From the NCBI GenBank assembly GCA_934591895.1, contig CAKTPP010000007.1:62001-126000 (forward strand): a stretch of DNA of 64,000 nt, in the 5' to 3' direction. The stretch comes from an uncultured Oscillospiraceae bacterium (GTDB taxonomy: Bacteria; Bacillota; Clostridia; Oscillospirales; Oscillospiraceae). The position numbers and the translations under genes are program-made. The notes under the pieces are model-generated. The model worked only from the letters and a program-made list of their open reading frames with translations. It had not been told where the DNA came from and ran no database searches. Each line of letters begins with the position of its first letter. The first letter of the stretch is position 1. Below are positions 40,333 to 47,633 of the stretch, piece after piece.

Positions 40333-41520
40333 CTTTTCCCCGCACACGCGGGGGTGATCCTGCGGGAGCAGCAGAAATCCTAATCGGAAAAACCTTTTCC
40401 CCGCACACGCGGGGGTGATCCCAGCTTTGGCCTTCTTCTTGGGGTCGATGATGTCTTTTCCCCGCACACGCGGGGGTGATCCTATTTATGGAAAACGTAA
40501 AGGACCCCATGACTACTTTTCCCCGCACACGCGGGGGTGATCCTCAGTGGGACTTTCTTCATTGCCTGTCTGGGCACTTTTCCCCGCACACGCGGGGGTG
40601 ATCCCATACATCTACAAAGACATAGAGAAGGAAAACGCTTTTCCCCGCACACGCGGGGGTGATCCCTCACCCCCACAAAGCTAACAGATTGGTTCGGCCT
40701 TTTCCCCGCACACGCGGGGGTGATCCCCACCCACGACAGCATGGTCTGGAATGCTGCCTCTTTTCCCCGCACACGCGGGGGTGATCCCCAGATCACGATT
40801 ATGGAATCCGCTTCTGGCAACTTTTCCCCGCACACGCGGGGGTGATCCCGACACCGGCGATGCCGGAACATCTGAAAACAGCTTTTCCCCGCACACGCGG
40901 GGGTGATCCCTCATAGTGGTATGTGTAACATCCTTCGTCGGTCTTTTCCCCGCACACGCGGGGGTGATCCCTCGATGCCATAATATTCGGGCTGCGAATT
41001 ACCCTTTTCCCCGCACACGCGGGGGTGATCCCTCGGACTACTTCTCTTATAATAGGGGTATAAACTTTTCCCCGCACACGCGGGGGTGATCCTAAGGTAT
41101 AATATAAGCAGGAGGTGGATAACTTCTTTTCCCCGCACACGCGGGGGTGATCCTGTGGAAGATCTGCCGGTGGCGGAGCTGTATGCCTTTTCCCCGCACA
41201 CGCGGGGGTGATCCCTCAACGAAAGGGATATTCGCATGATGTGTATTCTTTTCCCCGCACACGCGGGGGTGATCCTGAGCAGGGCTGCCGCGATCTGCAC
41301 AAGGTTTTCTTTTCCCCGCACACGCGGGGGTGATCCTGAAGTACAACAGTGTTGAGGAATGGAAGGCGGCTTTTCCCCGCACACGCGGGGGTGATCCCCT
41401 GTGATCGTGCGCGACGTGGACGGCATCCGGCTTTTCCCCGCACACGCGGGGGTGATCCCACAGCGAAGTTCTTCTTGCTGTTGTTCAGATCCTTTTCCCC
41501 GCACACGCGGGGGTGATCCC
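40333..41520 (+). CRISPR. Type I-E CRISPR array, 20 repeats and 19 regular spacers
   Basis: Twenty identical 28-nt repeats start at 40333 and recur exactly every 61 bp to 41492. Each runs from CTTTTCCCCGCACACG to GCGGGGGTGATCC, with a 6-bp CCCCGC/GCGGGG hairpin and ACAC loop. The next base is always C or T (13 C, 7 T), giving a 29-nt repeat with a degenerate last base and 32-nt spacers. The handle GTGATCCY lies 3' of the hairpin, so crRNA reads on the plus strand. The leader end is at cas2. No repeat is mutated, and I saw no duplicated spacers. Confidence 0.98.
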
Positions 41521-41551
41521 ATCGTCCGACAATACGCTCTGATGTGTGCTG

Positions 41552-41580
41552 TTGACAATGCTCAAAAAACCAGCTATACT
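41552..41580 (+). promoter_or_regulatory. Consensus promoter at the distal end of the array
   Basis: A perfect TTGACA (41552-41557), 17 bp and TATACT (41575-41580), read away from the array. The -35 begins exactly where repeat 21 would start had the 61-bp spacing continued. Confidence 0.75.
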
Positions 41581-41648
41581 TATTTTGGCAGCCTTGATAG
41601 GGTAACTCCCTGGGATTTCGTGTCCGCCTGGCTGCTATTTTTGCCTCT

Positions 41649-41670
41649 CTTTTCCCCGCACACGCGGGGG
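41649..41670 (+). repeat. Truncated CRISPR repeat
   Basis: These are the first 22 of 28 repeat bases (CTTTTCCCCGCACACGCGGG plus GG), lacking the 3' handle. It starts 157 bp after repeat 20, which is not a multiple of 61. Confidence 0.85.
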
Positions 41671-41698
41671 AGCGGAGGCTGTTTCTTCGGTTAACGGA

Positions 41699-41731
41699 AA
41701 AACCCACGGTGCAAATCGCACCGTGGGTTTT
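41699..41731 (+). terminator. Bidirectional terminator after the CRISPR locus
   Basis: AAAACCCACGGTGC, a 5-nt loop and GCACCGTGGGTTTT. It serves the array-side transcript and the convergent gene at 41761-42258. Confidence 0.88.
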
Positions 41732-41760
41732 CGTATTGCGAGCTTAAAACCAATGTCCCA

Positions 41761-42258
41761 TTACAGTTTGCTCACGGACACTGCGGCGGTCTGCGTTTGC
41801 TCGCGCTGGATGCCGCAGAGCTCCCGCAGTCTGGCGGCCACCTTCGGCCCCTTGTACAGCCTTGTGTCCTCAAACGGCAGGAACGCTTCCTGTCCGTCCG
41901 CGGTCACATAGCGGATGATGAAGAAAAACTTCCGAACCTTCTTTTCCTTCTTGCCGAGGCCGCTGAGCGCGCCGATAACAGCGCCGGTGCTCCCAAACAG
42001 CAGACCGCCGGCGAACGCCCGCGCGATGGGCGATTTCTCCTGCTGCTGCAGCTGTATCTCCGAACCGTAAAAAACGTCGGTGATCTGACTGTAGGCGAGT
42101 GTCGCCGTGTCCTTGTTTCCCACGGCGTTTTGCAGCTCCAGATGATCGGTAAAGAGCGCGACGTCCACCGCGTTGCCTTTCCTGAACTGACCGAGATCTG
42201 TCTCAATGCTGAAATAATCGCTGATGATGCTGCCTTTTTTGCTTCTTAAGAATCCCAT
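41761..42258 (-). CDS. Hypothetical PH-like protein
   Basis: This 165-residue protein is unidentified. It has alternating beta strands (DVALFTDHLELQNAV, TLAYSQITDVFYGSE), a Gly/Ala-rich hydrophobic stretch at about 76-100 (ARAFAGGLLFGSTGAVIGAL), then strands KKFFFIIRYVTADGQEAFLP-like (FFFIIRYVTADG) and a helical end. The layout is like bacterial PH or GRAM domains with an inserted glycine-rich membrane-associating segment. GGAGG precedes the ATG, and a good promoter lies at 42286-42314. A link to the CRISPR locus is not suggested, since it is convergent with it. Confidence 0.6.
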   Translation of the reverse strand: MGFLRSKKGSIISDYFSIETDLGQFRKGNAVDVALFTDHLELQNAVGNKDTATLAYSQITDVFYGSEIQLQQQEKSPIARAFAGGLLFGSTGAVIGALSGLGKKEKKVRKFFFIIRYVTADGQEAFLPFEDTRLYKGPKVAARLRELCGIQREQTQTAAVSVSKL

Positions 42259-42285
42259 AGCTGTGCCTCCGTTCGCTGTACCTGC

Positions 42286-42314
42286 ATTTTACAGTTTTTC
42301 TGCGCATTCTGCAA
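42286..42314 (-). promoter_or_regulatory. Promoter of the PH-like gene
   Basis: On the minus strand: TTGCAG (42309-42314), 17 bp and TAAAAT (42286-42291). Confidence 0.7.
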
Positions 42315-42396
42315 GACCCGATTTGAAGCCCGCTCCCGCCGCAGGTACGACTGCGCGCATGAATGCGCGCCCGGCTGCGCGCTGCGAAACCGAAAC

Positions 42397-42425
42397 TTGA
42401 CACAGGGCGCCAAACGGTATAAAAT
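42397..42425 (+). promoter_or_regulatory. Promoter of glmS-guaA
   Basis: TTGACA (42397-42402), 17 bp and TAAAAT (42420-42425). The leader is about 90 nt. I looked for a glmS ribozyme and did not find its conserved core. Confidence 0.8.
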
Positions 42426-42521
42426 TTAGCATGCTATTTTGGCATCTTGTACGTATTTGCAGGACGCCGGCATAGGAACGAGATACGAAGGATTTTTATA
42501 GAATCATAAGGAGAACCGACT

Positions 42522-44354
42522 ATGTGTGGAATTGTTGGATACGTCGGCGCGCAGCAGGCTGCGCCGATCCTTCTTGAGGGGCTGCAGAAGCTCGAGTACC
42601 GCGGCTATGACTCGGCCGGCATCGCCGTGCTCGACGGCAGCACGATCGAGCTTGCCAAGGCATGCGGCGAGATCAAGAATCTGCTGGCCAAAACGCATGA
42701 CGGCAGCGACCTTCACGGCTATATCGGCCTCGGCCACACGCGCTGGGCAACGCACGGCGCGCCGACGGAGGCGAACGCGCACCCGCATGTGAGCAACGAC
42801 GGCAAGTTTGCCATCGTGCAAAACGGCATCATCGAAAACTTCATGGAGCTGCGCGAGATGCTGCAGGCCAAGGGCTTCGTGTTCCACAGTGAGACGGACA
42901 CGGAGGTCATTGTCCACCTGCTGGATATGTATTACACCGGCGACGGCAATCTGAAGGACACCGTCATGAAGACGCTCGGCCGTCTGGAGGGCAGCTATGC
43001 GATCGGCATCCTATGCGCCGACTGCCCGGAGCAGATGTTCCTCGCGCGCAACGGCTGCCCGCTGATCATCGGCGTCGGCGCGGGCGAAAACTTCTTTGCC
43101 TCTGACGTGACGGCGCTTGTGTCGCACACGAAAAATGTGGTCTATCTCGACGACGGGGAGCTCGCCGAGGTGCGCGCCGACGGCTACACCGTCTTTGACT
43201 GCACCGGTAAGCCTGTGCAGAAGCCCGTCTCCCGCGTCGCATGGGACATCGAGGCGGCCGAGAAGGGCGGCTACGAGCACTTCATGCTCAAGGAGATCAT
43301 GGAGCAGCCGCGCGCCATCAAATCCACGCTCGACCCGCGCGTGAAGGATCACCGCGTCGTGTTTGACGAGCTGAAGATGACCGAAGAGCAGCTCATGGGC
43401 TTCAACAAGATCATGATCACGGCCTGCGGCTCGGCATTTTATGCCGGTCAGGCGGGCAAGTACGCGCTCGAAAAGCTCACGCACATCCCGGTCGATGCCG
43501 ACCTTGCCAGTGAGTTCCGCTACCGTGACCCGATCGTGGACGAGCACACGCTCATGATCATCATCTCGCAGTCCGGCGAGACGGCGGACACCATTGCCGC
43601 CATCCGCGAGGCGCAGTCCAAGGGCGCGTATGTGCTCTCGATCGTCAATGTCGTCGGCAGCACGATCGCCCGCATCTCGGACGACGTCATCTATACATGG
43701 GCCGGTCCGGAGATCGCCGTCGCGACCACGAAGGGCTACACCACGCAGGTGTCAGTGCTGTATCTGCTGGCGCTCTATCTGGGCGAGAAGCGCGGCTGCC
43801 TGAGCAGGGAAGAGGCGGCAAAGCTCACGGACGACCTCATGATCCTGCCGCAGATGGTGCAGCGCGCCATCGATCTCAACCCGCAGATCGCGCAGCTTGC
43901 CGAGCGCTATAAGAATAACCCGTCGCTGTTTTTCATCGGCCGCAATGTGGACTATGCCGTCTGCATGGAGGGCTCTTTGAAGCTCAAGGAGATCTCCTAC
44001 CTGCACTCGGAGGCGTATGCCGCGGGCGAACTCAAGCACGGCACGATCGCGCTCATTGAGGAGAACCGGCTCGTCATCGCCGTTGCGTGCTACGAGCCGC
44101 TGTTTGATAAGACCATGAGCAACGTCAAAGAGGTCAAGGCGCGCGGCGCGCGCGTGCTCGGCGTGGCGCTTGAGGGCAACCGCGCCATCTATTCCGAGGC
44201 GGACGATGTGATCCTCGTGCCGCGTATGGACGGTCTGTTCGTCGTTCCAGCGGAGATCGTGCCGCTGCAGCTCTTTGCATATTACGTCGCGAAAGCCAAC
44301 GGCTGCGCGATCGATAAGCCGAAAAATCTCGCAAAATCCGTTACCGTCGAATAA
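42522..44354 (+). CDS. glmS: Glucosamine-fructose-6-phosphate aminotransferase
   Basis: This cytoplasmic enzyme makes glucosamine-6-phosphate from fructose-6-phosphate and glutamine, the entry to cell-wall amino sugars. It has 610 residues. The N-terminal class II glutaminase begins with the catalytic Cys2 (MCGIVGYVG) and has GLGHTRWATHGAP near residue 70. Two SIS domains follow, with TACGSAFYAGQ near 302, SQSGETADTIAAI near 350, and a C-terminal KPKNLAKSVTVE. AAGGAGA precedes the ATG. guaA follows after 14 bp, so both glutamine amidotransferases are co-transcribed. Confidence 0.97.
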   Translation: MCGIVGYVGAQQAAPILLEGLQKLEYRGYDSAGIAVLDGSTIELAKACGEIKNLLAKTHDGSDLHGYIGLGHTRWATHGAPTEANAHPHVSNDGKFAIVQNGIIENFMELREMLQAKGFVFHSETDTEVIVHLLDMYYTGDGNLKDTVMKTLGRLEGSYAIGILCADCPEQMFLARNGCPLIIGVGAGENFFASDVTALVSHTKNVVYLDDGELAEVRADGYTVFDCTGKPVQKPVSRVAWDIEAAEKGGYEHFMLKEIMEQPRAIKSTLDPRVKDHRVVFDELKMTEEQLMGFNKIMITACGSAFYAGQAGKYALEKLTHIPVDADLASEFRYRDPIVDEHTLMIIISQSGETADTIAAIREAQSKGAYVLSIVNVVGSTIARISDDVIYTWAGPEIAVATTKGYTTQVSVLYLLALYLGEKRGCLSREEAAKLTDDLMILPQMVQRAIDLNPQIAQLAERYKNNPSLFFIGRNVDYAVCMEGSLKLKEISYLHSEAYAAGELKHGTIALIEENRLVIAVACYEPLFDKTMSNVKEVKARGARVLGVALEGNRAIYSEADDVILVPRMDGLFVVPAEIVPLQLFAYYVAKANGCAIDKPKNLAKSVTVE

Positions 44355-44368
44355 GGAGAGCGTCATCC

Positions 44369-45910
44369 ATGCCGAATCAGTCTGTCATCGTCCTCGATTT
44401 CGGAGGACAGTATAACCAGCTCATTGCGCGCCGCGTGCGCGAGTGCAATGTCTATTGCGAAGTGAAGCCGAACACCATGTCCATCGAGGAGATCCGTGCC
44501 TTTGACCCCATCGGCATCATCTTCACAGGCGGCCCGCAGAGCGTTTACGCCGAGGGCTCGCCGCAGGTCGATCCCGAGATCTTCAGGCTCGGCATCCCCA
44601 TCCTCGGCATCTGCTATGGCTGCCAGCTCATGGCGCAGTATCTCGGCGGGGAAGTGACCGCCGCCGGAAAGGACACCGCGCGCGAGTACGGCAAGACGGA
44701 GACCTGGTTTGACACCGATTGCCGTCTGTTCCGCGGTCTGCCGGAGCAGAGCATCACGTGGATGAGCCACGGCGACTACATGGCCAGGGTGCCGGAGTCG
44801 TTCCGGCTCGTGGCGCATTCGGACGCCTGCCCGACGGTCGGCATCTGCGACGAGGCGCGCGGCTTCTACGGCGTGCAGTTCCATCCGGAGGTCAACCATA
44901 CCGAGTACGGTCAGGCCATGCTGCGCAACTTCCTCTACGAGGTCTGCGGCGCGACCGGCGATTGGACGATGGGTGACTTCATGCGCAAGTCCATCGCGGA
45001 CATCCGTGCCAAGGTCGGCGACGGCAAGGTGCTGCTGGCGCTTTCCGGCGGCGTGGACTCCTCCGTTGCGGCGGCGCTGCTGGCCGAGGCTGTCGGCAGC
45101 CAGCTTACGTGCATCTTTGTCGACCACGGTCTGCTGCGCAAGAACGAGGGCGACGAGGTCGAGGCCGCGTTCCGGAACTGGGACATCAACCTTGTGCGTG
45201 TCAACGCCGAGGAGCGCTTCCTCACGCGCCTGAAGGACGTCTCCGACCCGGAGACCAAGCGCAAGATCATCGGCGAGGAGTTCATCCGCGTCTTTGAGGA
45301 AGAGGGTAAGAAGATCGGCTCGGTCGACTATCTGGCACAGGGCACGATCTATCCCGACGTGATCGAATCCGGCACGAATGTCGCTGCCGTCATCAAGAGC
45401 CACCACAATGTCGGCGGCCTGCCGGACTTTGTGGATTTCAAGGAGATCATTGAGCCGCTGCGCCTGCTGTTTAAGGACGAGGTGCGTGCGCTCGGCCGCG
45501 AGCTCGGCCTGCCGGAGTATCTGGTCATGCGCCAGCCGTTCCCGGGTCCGGGTCTGGCCATCCGCTGCCTCGGCGCGGTGTCCAAGGATAAGCTTGACAT
45601 CCTGCGCGACGCGGACTTCATCTTCCGCGATGAGATCGCCAAGGCGCACCTTGAGCAGACGATGAATCAGTACTTTGCGGTGCTGACGAATATGCGCTCT
45701 GTCGGCGTCATGGGCGACGGCCGCACGTATGACTATACGCTCGCGCTGCGCAGCGTCACGACGACGGACTTCATGACCGCCAACTGGACGCGCATCCCGT
45801 ATGACGTGCTCGACCGTGTCTCGGTGCGTATCGTCAACGAGGTTAAGGGCATCAACCGCATCGTCTACGATATCACCTCCAAGCCGCCCGCCACGATCGA
45901 GTGGGAATGA
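44369..45910 (+). CDS. guaA: GMP synthase (glutamine-hydrolysing)
   Basis: This enzyme converts XMP to GMP using glutamine and ATP. It has 513 residues. The N-terminal class I glutaminase has the nucleophile in LGICYGCQLMAQ near residue 82 and the His/Glu pair in GVQFHPEVNHTE near 172. The ATP pyrophosphatase P-loop LALSGGVDSSVAA lies near residue 225. The C-terminal dimerisation domain has RQPFPGPGLAIRCLG and ends in KPPATIEWE, the invariant family terminus. Six bases after the stop begins a decayed repeat element (copy D). Confidence 0.98.
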   Translation: MPNQSVIVLDFGGQYNQLIARRVRECNVYCEVKPNTMSIEEIRAFDPIGIIFTGGPQSVYAEGSPQVDPEIFRLGIPILGICYGCQLMAQYLGGEVTAAGKDTAREYGKTETWFDTDCRLFRGLPEQSITWMSHGDYMARVPESFRLVAHSDACPTVGICDEARGFYGVQFHPEVNHTEYGQAMLRNFLYEVCGATGDWTMGDFMRKSIADIRAKVGDGKVLLALSGGVDSSVAAALLAEAVGSQLTCIFVDHGLLRKNEGDEVEAAFRNWDINLVRVNAEERFLTRLKDVSDPETKRKIIGEEFIRVFEEEGKKIGSVDYLAQGTIYPDVIESGTNVAAVIKSHHNVGGLPDFVDFKEIIEPLRLLFKDEVRALGRELGLPEYLVMRQPFPGPGLAIRCLGAVSKDKLDILRDADFIFRDEIAKAHLEQTMNQYFAVLTNMRSVGVMGDGRTYDYTLALRSVTTTDFMTANWTRIPYDVLDRVSVRIVNEVKGINRIVYDITSKPPATIEWE

Positions 45911-45915
45911 TTTCA

Positions 45916-45986
45916 GAGGCCGCAAACGCGCAATGCAGTCAGACCGTAGCTCCCTTTATCAAAAAAACAGACCTGTTTGACAGCCG
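45916..45986 (-). mobile_element. Degenerate, truncated repeat element, copy D
   Basis: Read on the minus strand, this stretch aligns with the left part of elements A-C: GGCTGTCAAACAGG..., TTTGATAAAGGGAGC, then GGTCTGACTGCATTGCGC, followed directly by GTTTGCGGCC. The central GC stem and the two distal hairpins are deleted. The terminator hairpin at 45987-46020 lies at its intact end, as in the full copies. No second hairpin copy remains at the guaA side. Confidence 0.7.
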
Positions 45987-46020
45987 AACATCCCTGCACG
46001 GGCGTGCAGGGATGTTTTTT
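45987..46020 (+). terminator. Terminator of glmS-guaA
   Basis: AACATCCCTGCAC, loop GGGC, GTGCAGGGATGTT and then more Ts. Confidence 0.9.
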
Positions 46021-46032
46021 GCTGCCCGCACC

Positions 46033-46061
46033 TTGCGCCGGCGCGGGTTTCTGATTATAAT
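46033..46061 (+). promoter_or_regulatory. Promoter of ispDF
   Basis: TTGCGC (46033-46038), 17 bp and a perfect TATAAT (46056-46061). Confidence 0.75.
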
Positions 46062-46117
46062 AAAAACATAACAACTGTGCACGTACATAACAGCAACGGA
46101 AAGAAAGGAGCGATTGA

Positions 46118-46843
46118 ATGGCACTTTACGGGAAAATCAAGGCAAAGCTCGGCGGCAAGCCGTTTTGCACGATGGTCGTGCTGGCAGCCGGATCGTCCAA
46201 ACGTATGGGACGCGACAAACTGATGATGGAGGTCGGCGGCGTACCGGTGCTTGTGCGTTCGCTGCAGGCGATGCAGAATTGTGCTGCAGTCGACGAGCTG
46301 ATCGTCGTCACGCGCACGTCGCGCCTTGAGGAGATCGCTGCGCTGCGCGACCGCTACGCGTTGACAAAGATGACGAAGGTCGTCGTCGGCGGCATGACGC
46401 GCGCCGAGTCGTCACTGGCCGGCGTTCTGGCCGCGAGCAGCCGCGCCACGCTCATCGGCATCCATGATGCCGCGCGTCCGCTCGTGACGGATGCGATCAT
46501 CACCGACACCATCCGTGCGGCGCAAAAGAGCCGCGCAGCCGCGCCCGGTATTCCGGTGCGCGACACGGTCAAGGTCACGGCTGACGGCATCATCACCGGT
46601 ACGCCTGCCCGCTCGACCCTCTCCGCAATTCAGACGCCGCAGGTGTTTCAGGCGGATCTCATCAAGGGCGCGCTCACCAATGCCATGCGCAGGCATCTGG
46701 CCATCACGGACGACTGCTCGGCGGTCGAGCTGCTGCGCGTCAGGCCTGTCGTGACGCAGGGCTCGGATGAGAATATCAAGATCACGACGCCGATCGATAT
46801 CGAGCTTGCCGAGGCCATTTTGAGGAGGCGCGGCAGGGCATGA
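46118..46843 (+). CDS. ispD: 2-C-methyl-D-erythritol 4-phosphate cytidylyltransferase
   Basis: This enzyme of the non-mevalonate (MEP) isoprenoid pathway transfers CMP to MEP. It has 241 residues. The nucleotide-binding N-terminus VVLAAGSSKRMGRDK lies near residue 21, HDAARPLVTDAII near residue 117, and TPQVFQADLI near residue 171. It has about 15 extra residues before the conserved core, starting MALYGKIKAKLGGKPF; AAGGAG precedes this ATG. It overlaps ispF by four bases. Confidence 0.95.
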   Translation: MALYGKIKAKLGGKPFCTMVVLAAGSSKRMGRDKLMMEVGGVPVLVRSLQAMQNCAAVDELIVVTRTSRLEEIAALRDRYALTKMTKVVVGGMTRAESSLAGVLAASSRATLIGIHDAARPLVTDAIITDTIRAAQKSRAAAPGIPVRDTVKVTADGIITGTPARSTLSAIQTPQVFQADLIKGALTNAMRRHLAITDDCSAVELLRVRPVVTQGSDENIKITTPIDIELAEAILRRRGRA

Positions 46844-47319
46844 TGCGCATTGGACACGGATATGACGTGCACCGCCTTGTCCGCGGGCGCAGGCTCATCC
46901 TCGGCGGTGTGGACATCCCGTATGAGACCGGCCTGCTCGGCCATTCGGATGCCGATGTGCTCACACACGCCGTCATGGACGCGCTGCTCGGTGCGGCCGC
47001 CATGGGCGACATCGGCCACCTTTTCCCGGACAATGATCCCGCGTTTGCCGGAGCGGACAGTCTGGCGCTGCTGCGCGAGGTGATGGCGCGCCTGCACGCC
47101 GAGGGGTATGCGGTCGGCAACATCGACTGCACGGTGCTTGCTCAGGCACCGAAGCTCGCGCCGCACATTGCGCAGATGCGCCGCAATCTGGCAGAGTCTC
47201 TGGACATCGGCACCGACTGTGTCAGCATCAAGGCAACGACCGAGGAGGGTCTCGGCTTCACCGGAGCACGTGAGGGCATCGCGGCGCACGCGGTCGTGCT
47301 GATCGAAAAGCAGGCGTAA
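46840..47319 (+). CDS. ispF: 2-C-methyl-D-erythritol 2,4-cyclodiphosphate synthase
   Basis: This MEP-pathway enzyme forms the cyclic diphosphate. It is 159 residues (158 if the second ATG at 46843 is used; the tandem ATGATG leaves this open). The metal-binding RIGHGYDVHRL is at the N-terminus, LGHSDADVLTHAVMDALLGA near residue 33, and the C-terminal KATTEEGLGFTGAREGIAAHAV is intact as expected of the family. It overlaps ispD by four bases, a common IspDF pairing. Confidence 0.97.
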   Translation: MMRIGHGYDVHRLVRGRRLILGGVDIPYETGLLGHSDADVLTHAVMDALLGAAAMGDIGHLFPDNDPAFAGADSLALLREVMARLHAEGYAVGNIDCTVLAQAPKLAPHIAQMRRNLAESLDIGTDCVSIKATTEEGLGFTGAREGIAAHAVVLIEKQA

Positions 47320-47331
47320 ACGCCTGCGCCG

Positions 47332-47365
47332 CTCCCGCATAGAATGGTGCATCACCATGTGGGAG
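47332..47365 (+). promoter_or_regulatory. Hairpin pairing with the DUF3343 ribosome binding site
   Basis: CTCCCGCAT (47332-47340) pairs with ATGTGGGAG (47357-47365; one G-U), with an inner GGTG/CACC stem. The 3' arm contains the first half of the GGGAGGGAG ribosome binding site. This could lower or regulate translation of the next two genes. Confidence 0.5.
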
Positions 47366-47372
47366 GGAGCTC

Positions 47373-47633
47373 ATGATGCAGCGCTATTGTCTGATCCTGT
47401 GCCGGTCGCTGACCTATGCACAGCGGTCATCTCGGGTGCTGGAGCGCGCGGGCATCACTGCCGCCGTGCTCAAAGCGCCGCAAAGCGTCTCCAAAACCGG
47501 ATGCACGTATTGCGTCAAACTGAAGGAATCCCGTCTGGAACGTGCACTGCCGCTCCTGGACCGCGCAGCGATCCAGCGGGGAAAAATCTATCGCCTGCTG
47601 GAAGATGGCACTTACCAGGAGGTGACGGTATGA
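47373..47633 (+). CDS. DUF3343-family protein (putative sulfur/selenium carrier)
   Basis: This 86-residue protein has CLILCRSLTYAQRSSRVLER at the N-terminus and a cysteine pair GCTYCVKLKESRL near residues 44-56, typical of DUF3343 proteins. These are often encoded next to class V aminotransferases in selenium or sulfur metabolism, as here. Its stop overlaps the start of the next gene (ATGA). The start may be the first or second of two tandem ATGs (47373 or 47376). No selD or yedF gene is visible in this window. Confidence 0.8.
   Translation: MMQRYCLILCRSLTYAQRSSRVLERAGITAAVLKAPQSVSKTGCTYCVKLKESRLERALPLLDRAAIQRGKIYRLLEDGTYQEVTV

Larger units (their letters stand above)
41587..41731 (+). ncRNA. 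Candidate small structured RNA carrying a CRISPR-repeat remnant
   Basis: The sequence between the promoter at 41552-41580 and the terminator at 41699-41731 has no open frame of note. It can fold into GGCAGCC...GGCTGC followed by TATTTTT (about 41586-41642). A second hairpin, GCCTC...GAGGC (41643-41680), encloses 22 bases identical to the CRISPR repeat (41649-41670) but ending AGCGG instead of the TGATCC handle. It may be a decayed array end or a functional small RNA; only the promoter, terminator and repeat match are directly visible. Confidence 0.4.

Noticed and set aside
40333..41520. Spacers matching other parts of this window (self-targeting)
   Set aside because: Reading the spacers against the window by eye gave no obvious match, but this was not exhaustive; an alignment search is needed.
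40911..41558. 215-codon minus-strand frame through the CRISPR array (and similar frames at 40482-40871, 40799-41140 and 41216-41707)
   Set aside because: The translations are just the repeat read over and over (GSPPRVRGK, DHPRVCGEK, ITPACAGK). They are artefacts of the array.
41520..41731. Cascade-guarding (CreTA-type) toxin-antitoxin unit at the array end
   Set aside because: The promoter and repeat remnant are suggestive, but the remnant lacks the handle needed for a crRNA-like antitoxin and I see no small toxin frame. Kept only as a candidate RNA.
42426..42521. Possible glmS ribozyme in the leader of glmS
   Set aside because: I looked for the conserved cleavage-site and core segments of the ribozyme and could not find them; the leader is also only about 90 nt. 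A covariance-model search would settle it.
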